A stretch of DNA of 5,835 nt from Candidatus Hecatellales archaeon (GCA_003662305.1 QMXU01000068.1:1-5835), one strand, 5' to 3'; counted from the stretch's first letter, positions 1 to 5,725 are shown. A program made the numbers and translations. The notes: generated by a model from the sequence alone, not told the origin.

Positions 1-557
1 GTAATTATGGCTGTGACGAAGCCTGCCTTTTTAAGCTCTCCAACAAGGTCTTCAGCTCCGGAGGCTATCTGAAGCTTCTGCTTCACCTTTTCAACCTCGC
101 TTAGAGGCAGTCCTTTCAGAAGTCTAACCCTGCGGGTTAAAGCCTCTTCAAAGCCTATTTTGCCTTCCATAGCCTGCTCCGTTACTTGTTTGACTTCACA
201 GTACACTCCAGCCGCCTTAGCCAGCTCGTTTATGGTTTCACCTTCCACAAGGGTTTCATCCATGTCGAAGGCTATGAGCTTCTTACGCTTCCTAAACTTT
301 TCAGCGTCCTCAACGGATACGCCCAGGCCAAGTCTTACTCCAACCTCTTTCACTTCCTCCTTAATCCAGTCAGCTGAAACGTCAGCTGATGAAACGTCGA
401 CAAGCATCACCAAGATGAAAAGGCTGCCTACGGCTGAGGCTCTAGTCTTAAGAATGTTAGCCTTATGCTTGTAGAGAACCCTTGAGATTTCAGCTACTAT
501 GCCAGGCCTGTCGCTTCCGATGGCCGTGACAATTATTTTACTTGGCAGGCTTCCCAC
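1..557 (-). CDS. serB: Phosphoserine phosphatase, ACT + HAD domains (3' end cut by window edge)
   Basis: Hydrolyses O-phosphoserine to serine, the last step of the phosphorylated serine pathway; cytosolic. 185 codons are visible. Residues about 7-85 are an ACT domain (ligand-loop motif GSDRPG near 14-19). The HAD phosphatase begins at about 94, with motif I FDMDETL (97-103): D98 is the expected nucleophile and D100 the acid/base. E107 matches the catalytic glutamate of archaeal SerB, and R143 (in LTRRV) matches its substrate arginine. The visible part ends at motif II, where the next codon begins AC and so encodes Thr; many SerBs have Ser there. The GTG start at 557 lies three codons after an in-frame TGA, lacks a convincing upstream Shine-Dalgarno site, and overlaps the preceding ACT gene by 20 nt in another frame. 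The two genes together look like a split ACT-ACT-HAD SerB. Histidinol-phosphate phosphatase activity is an alternative suggested by hisC upstream. The family call is secure; start and substrate are less so. Confidence 0.9.
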   Translation of the reverse strand, partial: MGSLPSKIIVTAIGSDRPGIVAEISRVLYKHKANILKTRASAVGSLFILVMLVDVSSADVSADWIKEEVKEVGVRLGLGVSVEDAEKFRKRKKLIAFDMDETLVEGETINELAKAAGVYCEVKQVTEQAMEGKIGFEEALTRRVRLLKGLPLSEVEKVKQKLQIASGAEDLVGELKKAGFVTAII

Positions 558-816
558 CTCTCAAAAGGCTTCCAACCCTGTAAACAGATATTTTAAGCCC
601 TGTCTTCTTCTCCTTACCTTTAAGCAAGGCTTCAAGCCTTTTAACAGGTTTCCCAGGATTCTTAAAGCTGACAAGCATCGACATCACAAAAATGTTTCTC
701 ATAACCACCTGGTCCATGTCTTCTATGTTCCCGCCAGCGTCGAAGACGGCTTCAGAAACTTCTGAGACTAGGCCAGGCTTATCCCTGCCAACGGCTGTTA
801 TAAGCAGCTCCGTCAA
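538..816 (-). CDS. Stand-alone ACT-domain protein, equivalent to the first ACT domain of tandem-ACT SerB
   Basis: A 92-residue protein that is essentially one ACT domain. Residues 4-34 carry the beta-strand, the glycine-rich ligand loop (GRDKPG, 10-15), a helix and NIEDMDQ. A strand rich in Met/Val (NIFVMSMLVS, 41-50) and a helix plus strand ending near VYRV (78-81) follow. ACT domains bind small ligands, usually amino acids, and regulate the linked enzyme; a feedback-sensor role for SerB is inferred. The TTG start at 816 overlaps the hisC stop (TTGA, 4 nt) and has a good Shine-Dalgarno site AGGTGG six bases upstream, indicating translational coupling. Its C-terminus (LLRGGKPAK) matches the linker that normally leads into the second ACT domain, and the next frame resumes exactly there. 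It is therefore either a genuine separate subunit or the N-terminal part of a SerB broken by a one-base indel. UPF0237-type or GcvR-like ACT proteins are related families. Confidence 0.85.
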   Translation of the reverse strand: MTELLITAVGRDKPGLVSEVSEAVFDAGGNIEDMDQVVMRNIFVMSMLVSFKNPGKPVKRLEALLKGKEKKTGLKISVYRVGSLLRGGKPAK

Positions 817-1907
817 CCTTTTCCACCTAGGATTTCCTTTAGGGCGTCCAGCAGCTTATCGTTGGCAGCCTTGTCCAGCACGGTTATCCTTAAACAGTTT
901 TCCAGCATGGTCCCGCTGAGCCTTCTAACCACGATTCCCCTGCCCAGAAGCTCCATGTAAACCTTTAGGGCGTCAGTCTTTTCAAACCTTACAAGGAGAA
1001 AGTTGGCATGGGAAGGGTATACGGTTAAGCCTTCAATCCGGCTTAAAGCCTTTGAAAACCTCTCCCTTTCAGCCGTTATTTCCCTGGCTTTGCTGAGGAA
1101 GAAGTCAGCCTTCTCCAAGGCTATTTTCGCCAGGGCAAGGGAGGTTACGCTTACACTGTTGGGAGGTCTAACCTTGTTGAGCAGTTCAATGGTTTCCCTG
1201 CTGGCAACCACGTAGCCTATTCTCACCCCAGCCAGGGCGAAAGCCTTAGAAAAAGTTCTGACAACCATCAGGTTTTCATGTTTTTCAGCCAGGTTCACCA
1301 GCGAGGTTCCGGAGAACTCGGCGTAGGCTTCATCCACCATCACGGCGCAGTCAACGCTTTCCAGCAGCCTAACCGCATCCTCCTGGGGGGTAAGGTTTCC
1401 TGTAGGATTATTCGGGCTGCAGAGGAAGACCATGCGGGTTTCAGGCTTCCGGCTTTGCTCTATCAGGGCTTCCATATTGTCGGAGAAGTCGGGGTTCCTT
1501 AGGACTTCAACTATTTTGCCTCCTAGAGCCTCCACGGTTATCCTGTACATGGAGTAGGTTGGAGCTGACACGAGAGCTAGGGTTCCAGGGTCTATGAAGG
1601 TTTTAGCCATTATGTCTAGAGCCTCATCAGCCCCAACGGTGACCATGATGTTTTCAGGGTCAACCTTCAAGTATTCGGATAAGGCTTCCCTGAGCTCCCT
1701 GTAGGAGGGGTCTGGATACTCGTTAACAGGCAGGCTTGGAAGCTTCTCCGATAAAGCCCTTAAAATTTCCTCTGGGCGGAAGGGAACCGTGTTCAGGTCG
1801 AACCTTAGCACTTCCTCTTCCGGGATTCCAATTTTCTCGGCGATCTCCTTTCTGGAGGGCTCCCACTCGTAGGGTTTGAAGGATTTAATCAGCTCTCTAA
1901 CTTTCAC
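813..1907 (-). CDS. hisC: Histidinol-phosphate aminotransferase
   Basis: PLP-dependent class I/II aminotransferase that interconverts imidazole-acetol phosphate plus glutamate with histidinol phosphate plus 2-oxoglutarate in histidine synthesis; cytosolic. 364 residues is a normal family length. Visible landmarks: LNTVPF (38-43), the HisC N-terminal NxxP motif; NEYPDPSYRELREAL (62-76) with Y64; SPNNPTG (164-170); VDEAYAEF (191-198) with D192 and Y195; RTFSKAFALAGVRIGY (217-232), where K221 is the Schiff-base lysine and R229 contacts PLP phosphate; CLRITV (338-343), where R340 should bind the substrate carboxylate. The LAGVRIGY form favours HisC over CobD-type threonine-phosphate decarboxylases. 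The start is GTG at 1907, behind a purine-rich GGGGAGGGG tract. It is the first gene of a leftward cluster and overlaps the ACT gene by 4 nt. Its neighbour serB leaves open a side role in serine synthesis, but the motifs argue for histidine. Confidence 0.9.
   Translation of the reverse strand: MKVRELIKSFKPYEWEPSRKEIAEKIGIPEEEVLRFDLNTVPFRPEEILRALSEKLPSLPVNEYPDPSYRELREALSEYLKVDPENIMVTVGADEALDIMAKTFIDPGTLALVSAPTYSMYRITVEALGGKIVEVLRNPDFSDNMEALIEQSRKPETRMVFLCSPNNPTGNLTPQEDAVRLLESVDCAVMVDEAYAEFSGTSLVNLAEKHENLMVVRTFSKAFALAGVRIGYVVASRETIELLNKVRPPNSVSVTSLALAKIALEKADFFLSKAREITAERERFSKALSRIEGLTVYPSHANFLLVRFEKTDALKVYMELLGRGIVVRRLSGTMLENCLRITVLDKAANDKLLDALKEILGGKG
823..828 (-). promoter_or_regulatory. Ribosome binding site for the ACT-domain gene
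   Basis: AGGTGG on the minus strand, inside the hisC 3' end and six bases before the TTG at 816. It decides the TTG start and supports coupled translation with hisC. Confidence 0.6.
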
Positions 1908-1911
1908 CCTG

Positions 1912-1920
1912 CCCCTCCCC
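1912..1920 (-). promoter_or_regulatory. Probable ribosome binding site of hisC
   Basis: GGGGAGGGG on the minus strand, four bases before the GTG at 1907. It is a strong purine tract that supports that start, although the spacing is short and the match to an archaeal anti-Shine-Dalgarno is partial. Confidence 0.45.
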
Positions 1921-1967
1921 TTTTTTGCGGGCTGAACCTCTGGGAGAGGCTGCCGTCTACACGTTAA

Positions 1968-2005
1968 GGCATAAACCTTATGAAATTAAAGCCTTTATCC
2001 CCTTT
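1968..2005 (-). promoter_or_regulatory. Candidate promoter for the hisC-ACT-serB cluster
   Basis: On the minus strand this stretch reads AAAGGGGATAAAGG (2005 to 1992), then CTTTAATTT (1992 to 1984) and GGTTTATGC (around 1971). Each is a plausible BRE/TATA-like element, and none is a perfect archaeal consensus. Initiation about 25 bases downstream would give a leader of about 40-60 nt before the GTG at 1907. Which box is used cannot be decided from sequence. Confidence 0.35.
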
Positions 2006-2012
2006 GGAGGCT

Positions 2013-2020
2013 GAAGCTTC
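2013..2020. promoter_or_regulatory. Palindrome at the centre of the divergent promoter region (possible operator)
   Basis: GAAGCTTC is a perfect 8-bp palindrome. It lies midway between AAAGGGGATAAAGG on the minus strand (2005 to 1992) and AAAAGGATTTATAGG on the plus strand (2029 to 2043), so the two candidate core promoters are arranged symmetrically around it. A dimeric regulator acting on both directions is an inference; no regulator gene is visible in the window. Confidence 0.25.
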
Positions 2021-2026
2021 CCTGCC

Positions 2027-2042
2027 GGAAAAGGATTTATAG
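2027..2042 (+). promoter_or_regulatory. BRE/TATA promoter (distal) for the lutA-lutB-like unit
   Basis: GGAAAAGG (2027-2034) followed directly by ATTTATAG (2035-2042) is a good archaeal BRE plus TATA pair. Initiation would be expected near 2062, giving a leader of about 55 nt before the ATG at 2118. Confidence 0.5.
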
Positions 2043-2061
2043 GATGGAAAGCTCAACCATG

Positions 2062-2082
2062 AAAAGGTTAAGGAATTATAAG
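2062..2082 (+). promoter_or_regulatory. BRE/TATA promoter (proximal) for the lutA-lutB-like unit
   Basis: The purine-rich AAAAGGTTAAGGA (2062-2074) precedes ATTATAAG (2075-2082). Initiation would fall near 2102, leaving a leader of only about 15 nt that just includes the GGTGA ribosome binding site at 2103-2107. Confidence 0.45.
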
Positions 2083-2102
2083 TTTAGATTTGAAGTGGGA
2101 AC

Positions 2103-2107
2103 GGTGA
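2103..2107 (+). promoter_or_regulatory. Ribosome binding site of the lutA-like gene
   Basis: GGTGA, matching the core of archaeal Shine-Dalgarno sequences, lies ten bases before the ATG at 2118. An in-frame TGA at 2091-2093 rules out a start much further upstream. Confidence 0.5.
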
Positions 2108-2117
2108 ACTGAAGCCC

Positions 2118-3113
2118 ATGAAGAACATAGTTCCACGCGGCTACATGCTTCTCAAGGATAACATCGTAAGGGAAGACAACCTTTTCGGCTTCCCATCCAA
2201 GGTTAAAGGGAGGTGGGCTGAAGGCTTAAGCCTGCCGAGGAAAGGTGAACGCCTCCTTTTCGCTGGATGCGGCTACCAGTTTATGTCGTATGCTGAGCCT
2301 CTGCTCGAGAAAATTAAAGGCATGGAGGATAAAGGCGTCAGCGTTGACAGAGCTCTATCCTTCACCATGGGTCTGAGAAAGCTGGGGGTAAACGTTCCAG
2401 CCCTCCTGTCGAAGGTCTCCTTTGGAAGAGAAGACCCTTACACAACTGTTCTGCTGGACGCTGTTAGGATTCTGAAAAGGCTTAAAGAGGATTTCGCCTA
2501 CCTAGGCGAGGAAGAGCCCTGCTGCGGCTCACCCCTATACTACCTGGGCTTCTTTGAAGATTTCGCCAGAAAAGCGGGGGAAGCCTTCCGAAGGTTTAAG
2601 GAGGCTGGAGCCAGGGAAATCATAGGAATAGTTCCAGCCTGTACAAGTTCGCTGAAGAATTTGCATCCGAAGTTCGTGGACGGCTACGACCTTGAAGTTA
2701 AACATTTTGTAGAATACCTAGACGAGGCTTTCGACAGGAAACCTGTTAAGCTTAGGCTCGACAGGACTGTCACCATCCACGACCCATGCCAGATAGCCCG
2801 CTTCCTCGAGATATCAGACGTTTTAAGGAGGCTTCTGAGCAGGGTTGAAGGCTTAACCGTTTTGGAAGCGCCTACAAGCCGCGAGTTCACTATGTGCTGC
2901 GGTGGAGGAACAGGCTTAGAGTTCACGCTTCCAGAGTTAAGCCTGAAAATCGCTGCGAAACGGGTTAGAGAGCTCTTGGAAACCGGGGCTTCCACCATTG
3001 TAACCTGCTGTCCAGGATGCCTCATGCAGCTTAGGCATGGAGCTGAAGCCGTGAGGGCTGAAGTTGAAATTTTAGATGTAGTTCAGCTTTTAAGCCAAGC
3101 CTTGGAAGGCTGA
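2118..3113 (+). CDS. Double cysteine-rich (CCG) domain Fe-S protein, LutA/GlpC/HdrB-like
   Basis: 331 residues with two cysteine-rich (CCG) domains, the fold of LutA, GlpC, GlcF and heterodisulfide reductase HdrB, which hold Fe-S clusters and pass electrons between a dehydrogenase and a carrier. The second domain is complete: HDPC (C224), CCGGG (C260, C261) and TCCPGC (C297, C298, C301). The first is atypical: FAGCGYQ (C51) lies 84 residues before PCCGSP (C135, C136), where 31-39 is usual, and the closing CxxC is VPAC, leaving only C175. E. coli GlpC also lacks that first closing cysteine. There is no ferredoxin domain here; the gene 13 nt downstream supplies two [4Fe-4S] motifs. No signal peptide or membrane segment is evident, so it is probably cytosolic or membrane-associated through a partner. 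The pairing with a LutB-like protein suggests lactate or 2-hydroxyacid oxidation. The domain call is firm; the substrate is inferred. Confidence 0.85.
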   Translation: MKNIVPRGYMLLKDNIVREDNLFGFPSKVKGRWAEGLSLPRKGERLLFAGCGYQFMSYAEPLLEKIKGMEDKGVSVDRALSFTMGLRKLGVNVPALLSKVSFGREDPYTTVLLDAVRILKRLKEDFAYLGEEEPCCGSPLYYLGFFEDFARKAGEAFRRFKEAGAREIIGIVPACTSSLKNLHPKFVDGYDLEVKHFVEYLDEAFDRKPVKLRLDRTVTIHDPCQIARFLEISDVLRRLLSRVEGLTVLEAPTSREFTMCCGGGTGLEFTLPELSLKIAAKRVRELLETGASTIVTCCPGCLMQLRHGAEAVRAEVEILDVVQLLSQALEG

Positions 3114-3126
3114 AGGACGTGGAAGG

Positions 3127-4341
3127 TTGAACCTTCAAAAGGAGTATAAGACAAAGCTTATGGAGGCAGTTAAAAGCAGGAAAATAGAGTTAGCCCTGGA
3201 GAGAGCCATCAAAGCCTACCGCAGGAACGTTGAGAACGCCCTAGCCAGGCATCCTCACACCCAGAAGCTGGCTGAAGAGGTTAGAAAGATAAAGGAAGAG
3301 TCGGTGGGCAGAATGGAGGAGCTTGTGAAGCAGGCTATGGACGCCATAAGCGACTCTAAAGGGCAGGTTTACCTTGCCAGAACAGGGGAGGAAGCCCTTA
3401 AAATCGCCGAGGAAATCGTGGGCTCCAACAGGCTTATCGTCAAATCTAAAAGCCTCACCTGCGAGGAGATAGGCTTAAGGGAGCACCTGGAGAAGCAGGG
3501 GAACAGGGTTTACGAGACAGACCTTGGAGAGCTTATAGTTCAGCTTCTCGGCATAAAGCCAACCCACATTATTAACCCTTCCATCCACATTCCAAGGGAG
3601 GACGTAGCTGAGCTTTTAACCAAGGTTACAGGCGAAAAGGTTCCTCCAGACATACCGGAGGAAGTCGAAGCGGTTAGAAGGTTTCTCAGGGAGAAATTCG
3701 TTCAGGCTGACGTTGGAATAAGCGGGGCTAACGTGGTTGCAGCCAACACGGGAAGCCTTGTCATCATAGAGAACGAGGGAAACGCCAGGCTTAGCACAGG
3801 ACTTCCACCCGTACACCTCGCCCTGGTAGGCATGGAGAAAGTTGTTCCAACCTTCCAAGACGCTATGAAGGTGGCTGAAGTAACATGGCGCTACGCCACA
3901 GGGCCAAGCCCCTCCTACGTGAACATTATCTCAGGCCCCAGCAAGACGGCGGACATAGAGAAAACCTTAACCTACGGAGTGCACGGCCCCAGAGAGCTTC
4001 ACGTGGTCTTCCTGGACAATGGGCGCTGCGAAGCTGCGAAGCACCCCGTCTTCAAGGAGGCCCTATACTGTCTGCGGTGTGGATGCTGCCTCTACGAGTG
4101 CCCTGTCTTCGCGGTTACAGCTGGAAACTTCGGCGACGTATACTTCGGCGGGATAGGCGCGGTATGGACAGCCATAGTTTCAGGCCGAATATACGGCAGC
4201 CTTGAAGGCCTTGCAAGGGCAGCCCTCATAGGCTACACATGTCTAACCTGCGGACGCTGCAGGGTTAAGTGCCCCATGAAAATAGATGTCCCAAGCATGG
4301 TTGTGGAACTGAGAAGGATGGCCGTGGAAAAATTCACTTAA
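3127..4341 (+). CDS. lutB: LutB-like iron-sulfur protein (DUF162 + 2x[4Fe-4S])
   Basis: 404 residues. In Bacillus, LutB acts with LutA and LutC in L-lactate oxidation to pyruvate. Residues 1-75 are helical and charged. The LUD (DUF162) domain spans about 80-297, with VKSKSLTCEEIG (105-116), ETDLGE (130-135), ADVGISGANVVAANTGS (194-210), NEGNARL (216-222) and GPSKTADIEKTL (270-281). Two ferredoxin-type clusters follow: C315, C318, C321 and C325 (with an extra C320), then C372, C375, C378 and C382. The protein ends about 20 residues later, so it lacks the C-terminal extension (DUF3390) of the roughly 475-residue Bacillus LutB. The TTG at 3127, 13 nt after the lutA-like stop with AAGGA upstream, is the chosen start; the ATG at 3160 with GGAG at 3141 is an alternative. 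The two genes are surely co-transcribed. No lutC follows, because glyA converges and overlaps the 3' end by 8 bp. Confidence 0.88.
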   Translation: MNLQKEYKTKLMEAVKSRKIELALERAIKAYRRNVENALARHPHTQKLAEEVRKIKEESVGRMEELVKQAMDAISDSKGQVYLARTGEEALKIAEEIVGSNRLIVKSKSLTCEEIGLREHLEKQGNRVYETDLGELIVQLLGIKPTHIINPSIHIPREDVAELLTKVTGEKVPPDIPEEVEAVRRFLREKFVQADVGISGANVVAANTGSLVIIENEGNARLSTGLPPVHLALVGMEKVVPTFQDAMKVAEVTWRYATGPSPSYVNIISGPSKTADIEKTLTYGVHGPRELHVVFLDNGRCEAAKHPVFKEALYCLRCGCCLYECPVFAVTAGNFGDVYFGGIGAVWTAIVSGRIYGSLEGLARAALIGYTCLTCGRCRVKCPMKIDVPSMVVELRRMAVEKFT

Positions 4342-5626
4342 ACCTGAAGTATTTGTAGGCTGACCCCTCCTCCAGGCAGTATTTCACCTGCTGGTATTGG
4401 CTGGCGAACCTGGAGACTTCTCTGGCAACTTTCCCCGTCGGTTTGCCTTCGATTGCAACCTGCTTTATGTATTCGGCTATCTGCCTCATTTCGCTGGGCC
4501 CCATTCCAAGCCTTGTAACTTCAGGTGTTCCAAGCCTTATACCGCTTGGGTTGCCGCGGGCTTCCTCCAGCCTGTCCCATGGAAGCGGATTCCTGTTACA
4601 TATAATATTGGCTTTCTGAAGTTTCCCAGCAACCTTTCTTCCGCCTCCAAGCCTTGAAACGTCTACCAAGATTTGATGGCTTTCCGTGAAGCCCTTATGC
4701 TCGCATAGGACTTCGAAGCCCAGCTCGTGGAGGGACTCAGCCAGAGCCTTAGCGTTCCTGACGATGCTTCTAGCGTAGGCTTTCCCGTAGCGTTTCATTT
4801 CCAAGAGCGTGATGGCCAAGCCTGCAACCCTGTGGAGGTGATGGTTGCTGGTGAGACCTGGGAAAACAGCTTTATCCAGGCTTTCAGCTAGGTCCCTGCG
4901 GCTGCACAGGATTATGCCGCCCTGAGGGCCTGGAAAAGTTTTATGGGTGCTGCTGGAAACCACGTCCACGCCTTCCCTTAAGGGGTCTTGGAAGACGCCT
5001 CCCACGATAAGCCCCAGCACGTGAGCTGCGTCATAGGCTAGGAAAACTCCCAGCTCGTCAGCCAGCTCTCTAAACTCTTTGACGGGATGGGGGAAAAGGA
5101 AGATGCTTCCTCCAAGCAGGAGGATTCGCGGTTTAACGCTTCTAGCCTTCTTCAGCGCCCTGTCTAGGTCTATGTTCATCTCCTTCTCGTCGAAGGGGAA
5201 GTACTCTACTTTCAAACCTCTAACTCCGGCTCCCCCGAATTCCATGTAGCTTATGTGGCCTCCGTCTGGAACCGAAAGGCATATGACCGTGTCTCCAGGG
5301 CTGGTTAGGGCGTAGAAGACGGCTAGGTTAGCCATGCATCCTGAGAGAGGCTTAAGGTTCACGTATTCAGCCTTGAAGAGGCTTCTGGCAAGCTTGAGGG
5401 CTGAAGCTTCAATCCTGTCGAAGAACCTGGTGCCCTCGTAAAGCCTTGCGTAGGGTTCACCTTCAGCGTACCGGTGGCCGAAGTCTGAGGCTAAAACTTC
5501 TCTGACGGCAGGGCTTGTAATGTTCTCGCTGGCTATGAGGTTTATGCAGCGGCTCCTCCACTTGTGGTGTTCAACAACGGTTGAACGTATTCTTTCAAGG
5601 CTGCTCAAGTCTCCCAGCCTCAGCAA
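4334..5626 (-). CDS. glyA: Serine hydroxymethyltransferase (archaeal type)
   Basis: PLP enzyme that converts serine plus a tetrahydropterin to glycine and the methylene-pterin; cytosolic. 430 residues is usual for archaeal SHMT. Landmarks: NLIASEN (29-35), HRYAEGEPYARLYEG (51-65), GGH (122-124), YDAAHVLGLI (198-207) with the PLP-ring aspartate D199 and H202, SSSTHKTFPGPQGG (224-237) with Schiff-base lysine K229, and IRLGTPEVTRLGM (363-375) with the substrate-carboxylate arginine R364. Whether the carrier is H4MPT-like or folate cannot be read from the sequence. The start is TTG at 5626; there is no ATG or GTG nearby and no Shine-Dalgarno site, but a TATA box about 30 bp upstream would place initiation almost on the TTG, so the mRNA is probably leaderless. 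It consumes the serine that serB makes. Its 3' end overlaps the convergent lutB-like gene by 8 bp, and it diverges from thrC. Confidence 0.93.
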   Translation of the reverse strand: MLRLGDLSSLERIRSTVVEHHKWRSRCINLIASENITSPAVREVLASDFGHRYAEGEPYARLYEGTRFFDRIEASALKLARSLFKAEYVNLKPLSGCMANLAVFYALTSPGDTVICLSVPDGGHISYMEFGGAGVRGLKVEYFPFDEKEMNIDLDRALKKARSVKPRILLLGGSIFLFPHPVKEFRELADELGVFLAYDAAHVLGLIVGGVFQDPLREGVDVVSSSTHKTFPGPQGGIILCSRRDLAESLDKAVFPGLTSNHHLHRVAGLAITLLEMKRYGKAYARSIVRNAKALAESLHELGFEVLCEHKGFTESHQILVDVSRLGGGRKVAGKLQKANIICNRNPLPWDRLEEARGNPSGIRLGTPEVTRLGMGPSEMRQIAEYIKQVAIEGKPTGKVAREVSRFASQYQQVKYCLEEGSAYKYFRFK

Positions 5627-5651
5627 ATAGACTAATACTCTTAAAGCAGGC

Positions 5652-5659
5652 AGATAAAA
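5652..5659 (-). promoter_or_regulatory. TATA box of glyA
   Basis: On the minus strand TTTTATCT is centred about 30 bases before the TTG at 5626, with AT-rich TTTAAC just upstream. Typical archaeal spacing of 22-27 bases puts initiation at about 5628-5632, which implies a leader of a few bases at most and fits the absence of a Shine-Dalgarno site. Confidence 0.5.
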
Positions 5660-5673
5660 GTTAAATGTTTTCT

Positions 5674-5688
5674 GAAAGGCTTACATTT
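5674..5688 (+). promoter_or_regulatory. Candidate BRE/TATA promoter of the thrC-like gene
   Basis: GAAAGG (5674-5679) followed by CTTACATTT is a weak BRE/TATA-like pair with expected initiation near 5709. An alternative is GATAAAAG at 5653-5660, which overlaps the glyA TATA box on the other strand and would start transcription near 5681. Confidence 0.3.
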
Positions 5689-5692
5689 GAAG

Positions 5693-5715
5693 GGGGAACC
5701 TGCTGGTTAAGCCCC
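5693..5715 (+). repeat. Inverted repeat (potential hairpin) ahead of the thrC-like gene
   Basis: GGGGAACC (5693-5700) pairs with GGTT (5705-5708) and CCCC (5712-5715) around a TGCT loop, with AAG bulged out. Depending on which promoter is used, it is either a hairpin in the leader RNA or a DNA operator. No known riboswitch was recognised. Confidence 0.35.
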
Positions 5716-5725
5716 GTCAGCCGTC

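Noticed and set aside
160..474. Open frame on the plus strand opposite serB
   Set aside because: It lies antisense to the well-conserved ACT/HAD coding sequence and has no recognisable domain.
1003..1502. Two short plus-strand open frames opposite hisC
   Set aside because: They are antisense to the PLP-binding core of hisC, with no ribosome binding site or family resemblance.
813..1907. Assignment of the aminotransferase as CobD (threonine-phosphate decarboxylase)
   Set aside because: The RTFSKAFALAGVRIGY segment and the overall motif pattern fit HisC better, and no cobalamin genes are nearby.
1919..1926. T-run (TTTTTT) in the intergenic region considered as a terminator
   Set aside because: On the plus strand no transcript ends there; on the minus strand it is the A-rich leader just before the hisC ribosome binding site.
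2684..3025. 113-codon minus-strand open frame opposite the lutA-like gene
   Set aside because: It mirrors the conserved second cysteine-rich domain on the other strand; its composition looks like an antisense shadow.
3885..4205. 106-codon plus-strand frame inside the lutB-like gene
   Set aside because: It is out of frame with the conserved LUD and ferredoxin motifs, is rich in Arg, Pro and Leu, and has no domain.
4397..4657. Plus-strand open frame opposite the glyA 3' part
   Set aside because: It is antisense to conserved SHMT sequence, with no independent evidence.
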